From assembly GCF_011602365.1 (NCBI RefSeq), contig NZ_JAAONZ010000016.1, positions 62,001-126,000 of the forward strand: DNA of 64,000 bases, written 5' to 3'. Below are positions 18,587-26,959 of this stretch, piece after piece. Made by a program: the position numbers and the translations under genes. The notes under the pieces were generated by a model that saw nothing but the letters and a program-made list of their open reading frames with translations, searched no databases and was not told where the DNA came from. The stretch's first letter is position 1; every line of letters begins with the position of its first letter. The DNA is from Pseudomaricurvus hydrocarbonicus (GTDB lineage: Bacteria > Pseudomonadota > Gammaproteobacteria > Pseudomonadales > Cellvibrionaceae).

Positions 18587-19270
18587 TTAACGCGTCACAG
18601 GGCTTGGCGGCGGTGTGAACAGCAGGCCTTCCCGCTTCAGAGTCTCTTCTGCGGCTTGTTCACGAGCCAAGGCACGCTTCACTGAGGGGCGTTCGGACAT
18701 ACGTCGGGCGTGATCGACAAACGCCGGATAACGACTGACGTCATAATTTGCGCCTTCCACACGCCAAAAACACCAGTAGAGGTAAGCGTCCACCACCGAC
18801 CATTCATCACCGTACCACCACGTCTGATGTGTCAGGCGATCATTGATCAGTTGAAAGTACTCATCCATGCCCTGACTGCCACGCTGCCATACCTCTGACG
18901 CACACGCCTCCCCGCCAAAAAAATGAGGCATTCTAATTCGGGTTACCAAGGGGTGTAAGGTGGTGCCGCAAAAACACAGGTCAGCCAATTGACGCGCATG
19001 AGTCAAACTATCGTCCGCTGCAGGCAATAATCCGCCATGACGGTGGTTAAGGTACGACAAGATCGCCACATTCTCAGTTAAAGCCTCACCCTCATACACC
19101 AGACAGGGAACTTTACCTTTGGGGTTGTGTTGTTTGTATTCTGGGGATTTGTGCTCCCCTTTCATAAAACGAACCACCCGGCTTTCAAAATCCAGACCCA
19201 GTTCTTCCAGAGCAATCGTGGTAACTCGGGCGCAGGTGCCAGGTGCCATATACAAAATGATGTCTGCCAT
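18587..19270 (-). CDS. Glutathione S-transferase family protein
   Basis: 227 residues, the usual GST length. The N-terminal thioredoxin-like domain starts DIILYMAPGTCARVTTIALE with the TC pair where the catalytic Ser/Cys sits. The cis-proline motif GKVPCLV and the glutathione-binding ENVAIL follow; the all-helical C-domain covers about 90-215. GSTs in aromatic clusters isomerise maleyl intermediates or add/remove glutathione; the exact reaction cannot be told. It starts 19 bp after the epimerase stop, in the same operon. Confidence 0.85.
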   Translation of the reverse strand: MADIILYMAPGTCARVTTIALEELGLDFESRVVRFMKGEHKSPEYKQHNPKGKVPCLVYEGEALTENVAILSYLNHRHGGLLPAADDSLTHARQLADLCFCGTTLHPLVTRIRMPHFFGGEACASEVWQRGSQGMDEYFQLINDRLTHQTWWYGDEWSVVDAYLYWCFWRVEGANYDVSRYPAFVDHARRMSERPSVKRALAREQAAEETLKREGLLFTPPPSPVTR

Positions 19271-19289
19271 AAGGTTTCCTTATTAAAAC

Positions 19290-20228
19290 TTAAATAGGCT
19301 GTAATGCTCGGGTGACCAGGGTAATCGCGTCGACGTCGTGCATGAATCCGGCTTGTTCTGCACGACTCGTCATAATGGGCGGGTACTGTCCGAACAGGGC
19401 TTCAAGATTTGTGTCGGGGTTGAAACTGACCAATGCCGGATCTTGATCGTACACATGACACAACGCGGAGATGACTTGCCGAATGCTCAAGTGCAGTATC
19501 GGCAATTGCCAGATACTGTGTTGGGTTTGGGGGTTCAACTCTGTCGCGTGTAGCAGATTATCCACACAACATTTTACCGACATCCACCAGGCGGTCGCGT
19601 CGGCACTGACCGGGCATTCATAACTGTGCCCCTCAGCGAGGGCATGCATGAGGTCGCTCATAAAAGCAGACTTTAAACCACTGGCCTGAGAAGGGCGAGC
19701 CACAATACCCGGCAATCGCAGCGCCTGCCCATTGATGTCCCCGCGCCGGCTTAGGTCGCGAATCAGTGTCTCCACCATCAGCTTGTGCGCTCCGTAAGAC
19801 AACTGGGGATGCGGCAAGTAGTCTTCATCCATTGATTGAGGTAAATCAACGCCATAAACGGCAATGCTGCTGGTGTAGATCAGAGTGGGGCAATGGACTT
19901 GCTGTTGCAATTGATTCAACAACTCCAGCGTGCCCTGCAGATTGACGCGATAGCCCAAGTCATAATCCTGTTCTGCCAGTCCACCGGGCACACTGGCCAA
20001 ATGGAAAACAACATCAATGCCGTCGGCTAGGATGCGTCGCAGCAATGCGGTATCAGACACATCACCCGTGTAAGCTTTTACCCAATCCAGATTGGGGTAA
20101 CTGGTTACTGCTTGATCCAGCAGCAACAGCTGTTCAATGCTTTCACCTTGCAGTTTGGGTGTATCGATAAGCGCATTGGTCAATGCTCGACCAACCAAAC
20201 CGCTCGCTCCGATAATCAGAACCCTCAT
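19290..20228 (-). CDS. NAD-dependent epimerase/dehydratase (extended SDR)
   Basis: 312 residues. The Rossmann motif GASGLVG lies at 7-13, the catalytic Ser in YTSSIAVYG and the Tyr-Lys pair in SYGAHKLMVE. The sequence style resembles D-erythronate dehydrogenase-like and UDP-sugar epimerase-like SDRs. Substrate unknown; a sugar acid or an aromatic side-chain alcohol is possible. Gaps of 10 bp to the upstream membrane protein and 19 bp to the downstream GST gene suggest one operon. Confidence 0.85.
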   Translation of the reverse strand: MRVLIIGASGLVGRALTNALIDTPKLQGESIEQLLLLDQAVTSYPNLDWVKAYTGDVSDTALLRRILADGIDVVFHLASVPGGLAEQDYDLGYRVNLQGTLELLNQLQQQVHCPTLIYTSSIAVYGVDLPQSMDEDYLPHPQLSYGAHKLMVETLIRDLSRRGDINGQALRLPGIVARPSQASGLKSAFMSDLMHALAEGHSYECPVSADATAWWMSVKCCVDNLLHATELNPQTQHSIWQLPILHLSIRQVISALCHVYDQDPALVSFNPDTNLEALFGQYPPIMTSRAEQAGFMHDVDAITLVTRALQPI

Positions 20229-20238
20229 GTCTATACCT

Positions 20239-20709
20239 TTAAGTGTATTTGCCTTTGTTGTATTCCGTCAGCGACAGCAATACTGCCTTGGGTGTAATCA
20301 TCGCGCTCAATGCAACTCCATAAATGACTTTATAAAACAGCACACTGTGAAGGCTGAACGTCTCGACAGTCAGGGCTTTAAGGACAATAAAATGGAATCC
20401 GGTCGCTAAAACAGCGACGGCAATCCCGCCCGTTAATGCACGCAGCAGTACATGATTAGGCCAAAGATTAGAGCGATACGGCAAGGAGGGAATCGTCGAT
20501 TTCTTGAGCCGGTGGCGTGTTATTAGTGTAGGCACAAGAATTGCAAAAAAAGTCACAAACAGAGATTGTGGTATCACATCTACCAAAATTTGATTTGAGC
20601 TTATTTCACTGAATTTCTGGAAAACCAGATACGCAAAGATAAAACTGAAGCATCCATTAACAACGGAGCTGATCAGGGTTTCTAGTGCAATATATTTTTT
20701 ATGATTCAT
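20239..20709 (-). CDS. Small membrane protein of unknown function
   Basis: 156 residues with about four hydrophobic segments (near 10-30, 45-62, 88-112 and 122-146) and a basic loop around RHRLKKS. I do not recognise the family. It heads the probable membrane protein-epimerase-GST unit and is separated from the upstream TonB receptor by a terminator-like hairpin. Inner-membrane location is predicted from hydrophobicity only. Confidence 0.7.
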   Translation of the reverse strand: MNHKKYIALETLISSVVNGCFSFIFAYLVFQKFSEISSNQILVDVIPQSLFVTFFAILVPTLITRHRLKKSTIPSLPYRSNLWPNHVLLRALTGGIAVAVLATGFHFIVLKALTVETFSLHSVLFYKVIYGVALSAMITPKAVLLSLTEYNKGKYT

Positions 20710-20741
20710 GCATTCAAGTCTGGGTCATGGTATTGCAAAGC

Positions 20742-20774
20742 TATCCCCTCCCGGCAACGCACCGGGAAGGGATA
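20742..20774 (-). terminator. Hairpin after TonB receptor gene
   Basis: TATCCCcTCCCGG (20742-20754) pairs with CCGGGAaGGGATA (20762-20774), with one mismatch, just beyond the receptor stop at 20781. The T-run is poor; a terminator or transcript-end hairpin is the likeliest role. Confidence 0.65.
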
Positions 20775-20780
20775 TCCTGG

Positions 20781-23243
20781 CTAGAAGTAGTAGTTGAAAC
20801 GAACACCATAAGTGCGTGGTGGTTCGTAAACCGTACTCACCAGATTACTCATATTGCCCAGCACTTGAGTCAGTGACGGAACATCTTCGTTGGTGAAATT
20901 ACGGGCATAAGCCATTGCCGACCACTTGCCGTCACCACTTTCGAGGCCAAGAGTGGCATCATAGGTGGTAACTGAATCTGCCCTTTGTTTTGGTGTATAT
21001 TCGAATCCGATCCAACGTTCGTCCCGATAACGGGCATCCAGACTGAAGGTTGCTTGCAAGCCGGCAATCTCAAATTTCTGATCAATGCCCAACGACGCAG
21101 ACCACTCGGGAGAGTTGCGGCCTTCCTTACCAGCACAATCCACTTCCCAGAGTGCATTACCCGCACCACTTATTCCCTGGTAATCGGTACTACAACCAGT
21201 TATGGCCTTTACAGCGGGATCCGGAGTGGGTTGAATATAGCTGTACTCATCAATTTCATTTTTGAGATACTGCAGGTTACCACGAAGCCGTGTGCTCTCT
21301 GTGGCCATGAAGATCATATCCAGTTCAATCCCCTGGATGGTGGAACTGCCAATATTTTCGGTAAAGAAGGCGTTGTTTCCAGAGGTATCAATACCCAGGT
21401 GACTCGCCTGTTGATCTTCGTACTCCCAGTAAAACACTTCTGCGTTCAGCTGCAAGCGGTTATCCAGGAAGCGGTTCTTGGAACCAAGGGTAAAGGCATC
21501 CAGAAACTCGGGGTCATATTGCTCGTGTCCATTGGCCAGACTGAAACCACCGGATCTATAGCCGGTCTCATAGCTGATATAGAGCAAGCTGTCCGGAGTG
21601 ATATCGTATTCTGCCGCTATACGGTAGGTAATTTCTTCTGAAGTTTGACTGCTATCAGAAGGCGTTGGATTGATCATCAGTAAGTTACCAGCGGAGCCAT
21701 AAGGCACTGGGCCTGTGCCAATACCCGGTGCGCCGAACGGCAGATCAGCCGGGTCTATTTGCGCCAGAGTCTCTTCAACGGTTGCACCCGCCGGGATCGC
21801 CGGACCGCCCGCACAATTGGGAATTGCTGGCCCACCAGGAAAGGCCGGAGCGTAAGAAGTACACAGATTGAGGAACGAGTTAGCAACCCCATCAAAGGTT
21901 TTTTTATCATCGGTCCAACGCACCGCACCCACCAATCTAAATTCATCGGTCACATTGAAAGTGCCGCGAGCAAACAGGGCCGTGGACTCTGAGGTTGAAG
22001 CGTTAATGGTTGTCGTGGATTGAACACTTTGCTGATTGTAAGATGCCAATCCTTCGACTTCCTCATCAAAATAATAGGCTCCGAGTATCCAGTCGATGGG
22101 ACCCGTCGAGGTGGCAAACCTGACTTCAAGACTGGTTTGCTCCTGGTCATCCTGAACGATGGCAGCCTGAAAACCCGGATTGATAAACACCGTGTCTTGC
22201 TCCGCTTCACGATAGGCCGGGATAACGGTCAGGTCACCAAAGCCCAGATCTATATTCAATTCCGCGGTAATCCCCCAGTTCTTGTTGTCAATAGAGGGGT
22301 CACGTTGAGGGTAAGGCGAGGTGAATGCCGGGGTGGTAGGCAGGGACGCGTAGTAGGCTTCTGCCTCGGAGGTTAAAGCCCCCGTGTAGGCATCGGAAAC
22401 ATTGTCGGGTGCCGGGTTAAAGTTATACCCGTCAATATTGTTCGGGTTAGTCGAAGGAGAACCAAACTGAAAACCGTAGTTGCCATCATAAGTCGGGGCA
22501 TTGCCTGTGCCTTTAACGGTTGAATAGTCGAAGGCCAGTCTAAGATCTACACGATCAGACAGTTCACCAAACACTTGCCCCCGGAAGGCCATGTCGTCGG
22601 TAGCCGCGGTGCCGTCATCGTTGTAACCATTGTCTTCCACCTTGGTCATGGCGAGCCGGGTCGCCCACTTATCACCTAGCGGCAGGTTGATCGCAGCCGA
22701 TGCCTCAATCGTGTCGTAGTTACCCACTCGCAGGGAAAGATCCCCGGAGGTTTCACCCAACACTGGCTTCACCGGAATGACGTTGATGGCACCGGCGGTG
22801 GCATTACGACCGTAGAGTGTACCTTGAGGGCCTTTCAGAACCTCAATCCGATCCACGTCAAGAAAAGAGGCAGACGTGGATGTTGGTCGGCCAAGAAACA
22901 CGTTGTCGATGTTGAAGGCCAAGGCGGAATCGGTAAAGGCATTGACCGCGAAGTTACCCACACCGCGGACAAAAAACACATTATTCGCGCCACCACCGGA
23001 CACCACCGTGAGGGCTGGTGCAATTTTACTCAGACCTTTGGCATCAGTGATACCAACACGATTCAGTTCCATTTGACCCGCGGCGTCCACCGCAATGGCA
23101 GCATCCTGTAGACTCTCGCTTTTTCTTTGAGCGGTAATCACCACCTCTTCAAGCACGGCACCACTGCCTGATTGAGCATGTGTAAGAGTTGAAATGGATG
23201 CTGCAGTGAGCATCGGAACGAGTATAGGAATTATTTTTTTCAT
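20781..23243 (-). CDS. TonB-dependent receptor
   Basis: 820 residues: a signal peptide ending LTHAQ, plug start VLEEVVITAQRKSESLQDAA, plug motifs FVRGVGNF and IEVLKGPQGTLYGRNATAG, and a barrel ending VRFNYYF. It stands between the aromatic-catabolism genes upstream (GST, FAD monooxygenase and others) and the sulfatase/GST/epimerase genes downstream, all on the same strand. It probably imports the aromatic or sulfated compound degraded by them (inferred from position). Confidence 0.95.
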   Translation of the reverse strand: MKKIIPILVPMLTAASISTLTHAQSGSGAVLEEVVITAQRKSESLQDAAIAVDAAGQMELNRVGITDAKGLSKIAPALTVVSGGGANNVFFVRGVGNFAVNAFTDSALAFNIDNVFLGRPTSTSASFLDVDRIEVLKGPQGTLYGRNATAGAINVIPVKPVLGETSGDLSLRVGNYDTIEASAAINLPLGDKWATRLAMTKVEDNGYNDDGTAATDDMAFRGQVFGELSDRVDLRLAFDYSTVKGTGNAPTYDGNYGFQFGSPSTNPNNIDGYNFNPAPDNVSDAYTGALTSEAEAYYASLPTTPAFTSPYPQRDPSIDNKNWGITAELNIDLGFGDLTVIPAYREAEQDTVFINPGFQAAIVQDDQEQTSLEVRFATSTGPIDWILGAYYFDEEVEGLASYNQQSVQSTTTINASTSESTALFARGTFNVTDEFRLVGAVRWTDDKKTFDGVANSFLNLCTSYAPAFPGGPAIPNCAGGPAIPAGATVEETLAQIDPADLPFGAPGIGTGPVPYGSAGNLLMINPTPSDSSQTSEEITYRIAAEYDITPDSLLYISYETGYRSGGFSLANGHEQYDPEFLDAFTLGSKNRFLDNRLQLNAEVFYWEYEDQQASHLGIDTSGNNAFFTENIGSSTIQGIELDMIFMATESTRLRGNLQYLKNEIDEYSYIQPTPDPAVKAITGCSTDYQGISGAGNALWEVDCAGKEGRNSPEWSASLGIDQKFEIAGLQATFSLDARYRDERWIGFEYTPKQRADSVTTYDATLGLESGDGKWSAMAYARNFTNEDVPSLTQVLGNMSNLVSTVYEPPRTYGVRFNYYF

Positions 23244-23443
23244 GCTTGTCTCCGTTTTTATTGATTTATTATTTTTTGCAATACTGTTGTTGACGCCGAA
23301 ACTGTTACAACGATATGCAATCTTGTCTCTGATTTAGCCCAACAGTTTTTTGGGCAGGTTGAATAATAATGAATCCTTTGCCTCACGGGAAAATGGATTT
23401 TCGTGATACCAACTAGTGAGCTTCACGATAGGTTTGCATCAAT

Positions 23444-24247
23444 TTACAAATCATCAATTAATGCTTTTACTGTGGGCCATGCCTCCTGTCCCTTTTGACC
23501 CATGAGTTGAATGTAGGAGTGGTTGTGCCAATCGAGCATCCCCTGTCGGTAACCGGCGGTTTCAGTCATGCGCAGCAGCCAGGCATCAATTCCTGGATAC
23601 TCATGCCACCACTCAGCCATCTGTAACTGCTGCAGGCGTTCGAGATAGGGCAACAGGCTGAAGTCGGCCAGGCTCAGGTGTGCGCCAGCCAACCAACCGC
23701 CATGCGAGAGGGCGTGATCCATGTCCTGCAGAAGCTTGTTGTAGACATAGAGAGATTGTCGCAATCGGGGAGAATCCAGACCATTCAATAAAAATTCTCG
23801 CATGTTACTGGCGCGAGCAGGATCAGGAATATTATTCAAAAAGCCCTCGAGTGCGTCCTGATCGGCATAGCGCTCCAGCATTTGGTGACGGAATGCCACA
23901 CAGAAACTGATGACCGCAATATTCTCGTGCAAGCTGGCATCCAGTCGAATCATCCAGTTGCGGACAATCGCGCGCTCGAGGGGATTGGCAGGCATCAAGG
24001 CTGGATCAGGAAAGACCTCATCGAGGTATTCAATAATGGCGGTGGACTCTGTAATGGTGGCACCATTGTGCTGCAGTACCGGCACCATTCCTTTGGGGTT
24101 GACCTGCTTAAATTCCGGTTTGAATTGATCACCTGCGCGCAAGTTCAGGTGCACACTCTCCCATTCCAGATTTTTATAAGCCAAGACCATGCGAACTTTT
24201 TGTGCGCAGACCGACATATCGTTATGAAACAGCTTTAGTTTTAGCAT
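23444..24247 (-). CDS. Glutathione S-transferase family protein (possible maleyl-type isomerase)
   Basis: 267 residues from the ATG at 24245-24247. The reading frame is open further up, to 24340, but that would read through a perfect 15-bp hairpin (24298-24332), and the GST fold begins right at LKLFHND. The N-domain carries SVCAQKVRMVL with the catalytic Ser/Cys position, KGMVPVL with the cis-proline, and ESTAIIEYL. Its place after an FAD monooxygenase, a Rieske protein, a VOC dioxygenase and an FAH hydrolase suggests a glutathione-dependent isomerase (maleylacetoacetate or maleylpyruvate isomerase type). The family also includes dehalogenases and beta-etherases. Confidence 0.85.
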   Translation of the reverse strand: MLKLKLFHNDMSVCAQKVRMVLAYKNLEWESVHLNLRAGDQFKPEFKQVNPKGMVPVLQHNGATITESTAIIEYLDEVFPDPALMPANPLERAIVRNWMIRLDASLHENIAVISFCVAFRHQMLERYADQDALEGFLNNIPDPARASNMREFLLNGLDSPRLRQSLYVYNKLLQDMDHALSHGGWLAGAHLSLADFSLLPYLERLQQLQMAEWWHEYPGIDAWLLRMTETAGYRQGMLDWHNHSYIQLMGQKGQEAWPTVKALIDDL

Positions 24248-24297
24248 TATTATTACCGTTTTAAAGAAGTCGAGTTTGGGTTTTTCCTTTAAGCAAC

Positions 24298-24332
24298 CGC
24301 TATCGTCATGGCATCTCGCCATGACGATAGCG
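24298..24332. terminator. Perfect 15-bp stem hairpin between monooxygenase and GST genes
   Basis: CGCTATCGTCATGGC (24298-24312), loop ATCTC, GCCATGACGATAGCG (24318-24332). No T-run follows on either strand, so it may be an intra-operon attenuator or an mRNA-processing or stability element rather than a classical terminator. Confidence 0.6.
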
Positions 24333-24347
24333 ATTATCAACCGATGG

Positions 24348-25481
24348 TTAAATGGGTTGCATCAGAGCGGTCAGTGAATCGCGCATGATACCTGCGTGTT
24401 CCATCTTGTCACCACCTTCGATTTCGATTTCGCCCAGGCGCCCTGAATTTTCGACGACCATGCGACAGCGCTCCCAGCGACGAGTCTGAAACGCCTGCAA
24501 GGCGCTCTCAACCTCAGTGTGTTGATCCAATTCCTCGGCAAGCACAATGGCGTCTTCAATACCAATACAGGCACCGGACGCCAAATGCGGCGTGGTTGCA
24601 TGCACCGTATCGCCAATCAAGACAACACGCTCCTTGTACCAGGGCAGCGGCACGAGCTGACCATCAAGTGGACGGTACATGACCTTTGCATCTTGATTAA
24701 TTTGTTCAGCCAGCGCGTGAACCGCCGGCGCGGTAAAATGCTCCAGCAACAATTGCTTGAGAATGGCGGGCTCTTCGGCCGGATCAAAACGCTGACGCTC
24801 TTTGCTGTTCACCGTCAGGAACAGGTAGACCTGATCCTTGGACATGGGGTTGATGCCCGCCTTCAAGTGCTCACCTACCCACATCATGGTGCCTGCACAA
24901 TCCTCGGGACGCGGCAGCACCGCACGCCACACACCCTGTCCGGAATAGCAAGGCTTAGGGGCATCAGGCAATAACCAATCACGGGTTTTGGAGTGAAGTC
25001 CATCGGCAGCGATCACCAGATCAAAACGGTCCTTGCTGTTATCCGTGAAAGTGACCGTAACGCCCTCTGCGTCCATGTCCAGCTGCTGATAAGTCTGGCC
25101 GAGTCTAACCTGTGTGCCGGACTCGCGAACCTTTTGGGCCAGGATACGCGCCAGAACAGGTCGCATAATAGCACCCGCTCCAGGTATCTCCGGGCCCGCA
25201 AAGCGTGGCGTGGGAATATGCTGCAGGTGGTGACCATTGGGTGCGTACACATCCAACCCGTTGACACCGCTGCCCTGCTCCAAAAACTCATCGAGCATGC
25301 CCAGGGTCTTGAATGCACGCAGAGTGGCGCCACCAATACTGATGCCGGCACCGTCCGCTTGCCACTCAGGATCAAGCTCTACCAGATGGGTCTCGATATT
25401 TAATTTGCGCAGTTGAATCGCAGCGGACATACCGGAAAATCCGCCGCCCACGATCAATACTTTATTTACTGAATTACTCAC
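24348..25481 (-). CDS. FAD-dependent aromatic monooxygenase (group A)
   Basis: 377 residues, matching single-component flavin hydroxylases such as salicylate or 4-hydroxybenzoate hydroxylases. The FAD motif VGGGFSGM is at about 12-18, the DG motif in VIAADGLHSKTRDW and the GD motif in VVLIGDTVHATTPHLASG. It uses NAD(P)H and oxygen to hydroxylate a phenolic ring, sometimes with decarboxylation. The start overlaps the stop of the Rieske gene by 4 bp (ATGA), indicating translational coupling. It is followed by a GST gene and preceded by the ring-cleavage dioxygenase. Confidence 0.9.
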   Translation of the reverse strand: MSNSVNKVLIVGGGFSGMSAAIQLRKLNIETHLVELDPEWQADGAGISIGGATLRAFKTLGMLDEFLEQGSGVNGLDVYAPNGHHLQHIPTPRFAGPEIPGAGAIMRPVLARILAQKVRESGTQVRLGQTYQQLDMDAEGVTVTFTDNSKDRFDLVIAADGLHSKTRDWLLPDAPKPCYSGQGVWRAVLPRPEDCAGTMMWVGEHLKAGINPMSKDQVYLFLTVNSKERQRFDPAEEPAILKQLLLEHFTAPAVHALAEQINQDAKVMYRPLDGQLVPLPWYKERVVLIGDTVHATTPHLASGACIGIEDAIVLAEELDQHTEVESALQAFQTRRWERCRMVVENSGRLGEIEIEGGDKMEHAGIMRDSLTALMQPI

Positions 25482-25849
25482 GGGCTCTCTCCTCCACCGT
25501 GGGGCTCGTCAATGGCGACCAGGATGTCACCATTGTCCATGATCTGAACTGGCACCTTGGGCAAACTCTCACCCATACAGGGGCCGTCAATACACAGACC
25601 AGTTGCTATTTCAAAATGTGCACCGTGGGCAGCGCAGACAATCGTCCCCCCCCACGGATCAAGGTATTCGTCTTTACGCCAGGGCAACGCGGTATCACCA
25701 TAGTGAGGACACAAGTCTTTGTAGGCATAGATGTGATTCCCCTGACGCACGACAAACACTGTGTCCTGTCCCTCCCGAGACGGATCAAAACCCCGAGCAT
25801 TCTGCTCGGGAAGATCGTCAAGGTGACACAGTTTGATCATACGGTGCAT
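25478..25849 (-). CDS. Rieske [2Fe-2S] ferredoxin-like protein
   Basis: About 123 residues. The cluster ligands are Cys47-Pro-His49 and Cys72-Ala-Ala-His75, a CxH...CxxH Rieske pattern with a 22-residue spacer, slightly long for the family. The frame is open back to 25894, but that would overlap the dioxygenase gene; ATG 25847-25849 (or 25838-25840) begins 5 bp after that gene's stop. It carries electrons for an oxygenase, or acts as a regulatory or activating partner. No separate Rieske oxygenase alpha subunit is seen here, so its partner is unclear. Confidence 0.85.
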   Translation of the reverse strand: MHRMIKLCHLDDLPEQNARGFDPSREGQDTVFVVRQGNHIYAYKDLCPHYGDTALPWRKDEYLDPWGGTIVCAAHGAHFEIATGLCIDGPCMGESLPKVPVQIMDNGDILVAIDEPHGGGESP

Positions 25850-25854
25850 GCTGT

Positions 25855-26787
25855 TTACTGATCCGCTGCGGGTGGAGGCCCCATCGGTGCCCATTTCTCG
25901 CGGAATTGCAGCAGAAATGCCTGCGAGTTATCCGCCCCCGGAGCGATGGCGCGAGCCGTCCAGTCGTCATTGTGCAAGTCCATATCCGCATCGTATTCTA
26001 CGTTGCAGCCGAATGGACTCTTGAAGTACCAGAACCAGTTGGATCCGAGCAGGTGACGACCAGGACCCCAAAAGCTTTGATAACCTTTGTTGACCATGTT
26101 GGTGCCCGCGTGAACGACCTCGGTGGGACCGCCCATGTGGAAGGTAAAATGTTCAATCCCCTGCATATGAGGCGGGGTTTGAATAAAGAACACCGTGTGG
26201 TGATCCTGAGTTCCGGCTGGACGCATGAAGGGCCCAACACCGTGAAAGCGATCGGTGGTGATAAAGCCCAGACGCTCGGCGTAAAAAGCTTCGGCCTTGG
26301 CAAAGTCGGGCACGAAATAGACAACGTGTGACAGTGAGCGAGGTTTGGGTGAAGCTTCTTTTTCAACCCCAATCACGTTGAGGCCGCGCTGGTTGTCGGC
26401 GCCGGGAGCGTTGATGGTTTCTGCAGGCAAATTCAGGGTCTTGCGCACAGTGACCTGAAAGCCCAGCGCGAAGCCCATGTCATCAACAGCTTCAATGGAA
26501 CCGTCGTCCAGCTGTTTGACCTCACGGTCTTTTTTTAATTCCTCGGCAATGGCGTCCAGGGTCGCCTGATCCGCTACACCGTAAATGGTTTTGCGCAGGG
26601 TGCTGCCAGTTTCCAGCGGGGCAGGCAGAGAGGTGTCGTCTTTAGCTTTTACTTCCACACCGGTGCCGTCGAGGGCTTCAAAGCGGCCATTCCCCACCGA
26701 TTCCAGACCGTAGTCCAGCAGGTACTGTGTGCAGCTGTCGATGTCGTCGACACCAAAAATCAGAGTATCAGGTCCTATAATGTTCAT
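25855..26787 (-). CDS. VOC-family extradiol-type ring-cleavage dioxygenase
   Basis: 310 residues from ATG 26785-26787 (the upstream in-frame ATG at 26844 lacks family sequence). Two VOC modules are present; the second carries the 2-His-1-carboxylate facial triad His154 (SLSHVVYF), His213 (GIEHFTFH) and Glu264 (CNVEYDAD). The tail from about 270 is long and Trp-rich. Such Fe(II) enzymes open catechol- or hydroquinone-like rings. The following GST and the FAH enzyme fit a gentisate/hydroquinone-type route giving a maleyl intermediate, but catechol-type meta cleavage is not excluded. Confidence 0.88.
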   Translation of the reverse strand: MNIIGPDTLIFGVDDIDSCTQYLLDYGLESVGNGRFEALDGTGVEVKAKDDTSLPAPLETGSTLRKTIYGVADQATLDAIAEELKKDREVKQLDDGSIEAVDDMGFALGFQVTVRKTLNLPAETINAPGADNQRGLNVIGVEKEASPKPRSLSHVVYFVPDFAKAEAFYAERLGFITTDRFHGVGPFMRPAGTQDHHTVFFIQTPPHMQGIEHFTFHMGGPTEVVHAGTNMVNKGYQSFWGPGRHLLGSNWFWYFKSPFGCNVEYDADMDLHNDDWTARAIAPGADNSQAFLLQFREKWAPMGPPPAADQ

Positions 26788-26959
26788 ACTGTTTCTCACT
26801 TTTTTTCTGACTGGGATTGGATGGAATATCCAATCGTCTAACATTCACTCGTCAATACAAAGGCCGTTCATCAGCAGTGCCCTGCCGGGTCACTCAGTGA
26901 CACAACAAGCCTTGCATCACGTCAATTCAATCCACTTGCCTGCGCAGGTCGGATCCTCT

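Noticed and set aside
24248-24340. Longer N-terminus for the GST at 23444
   Set aside because: The extra 31 residues lack family similarity and would be encoded by a perfect hairpin; the GST fold starts at the ATG of 24247.
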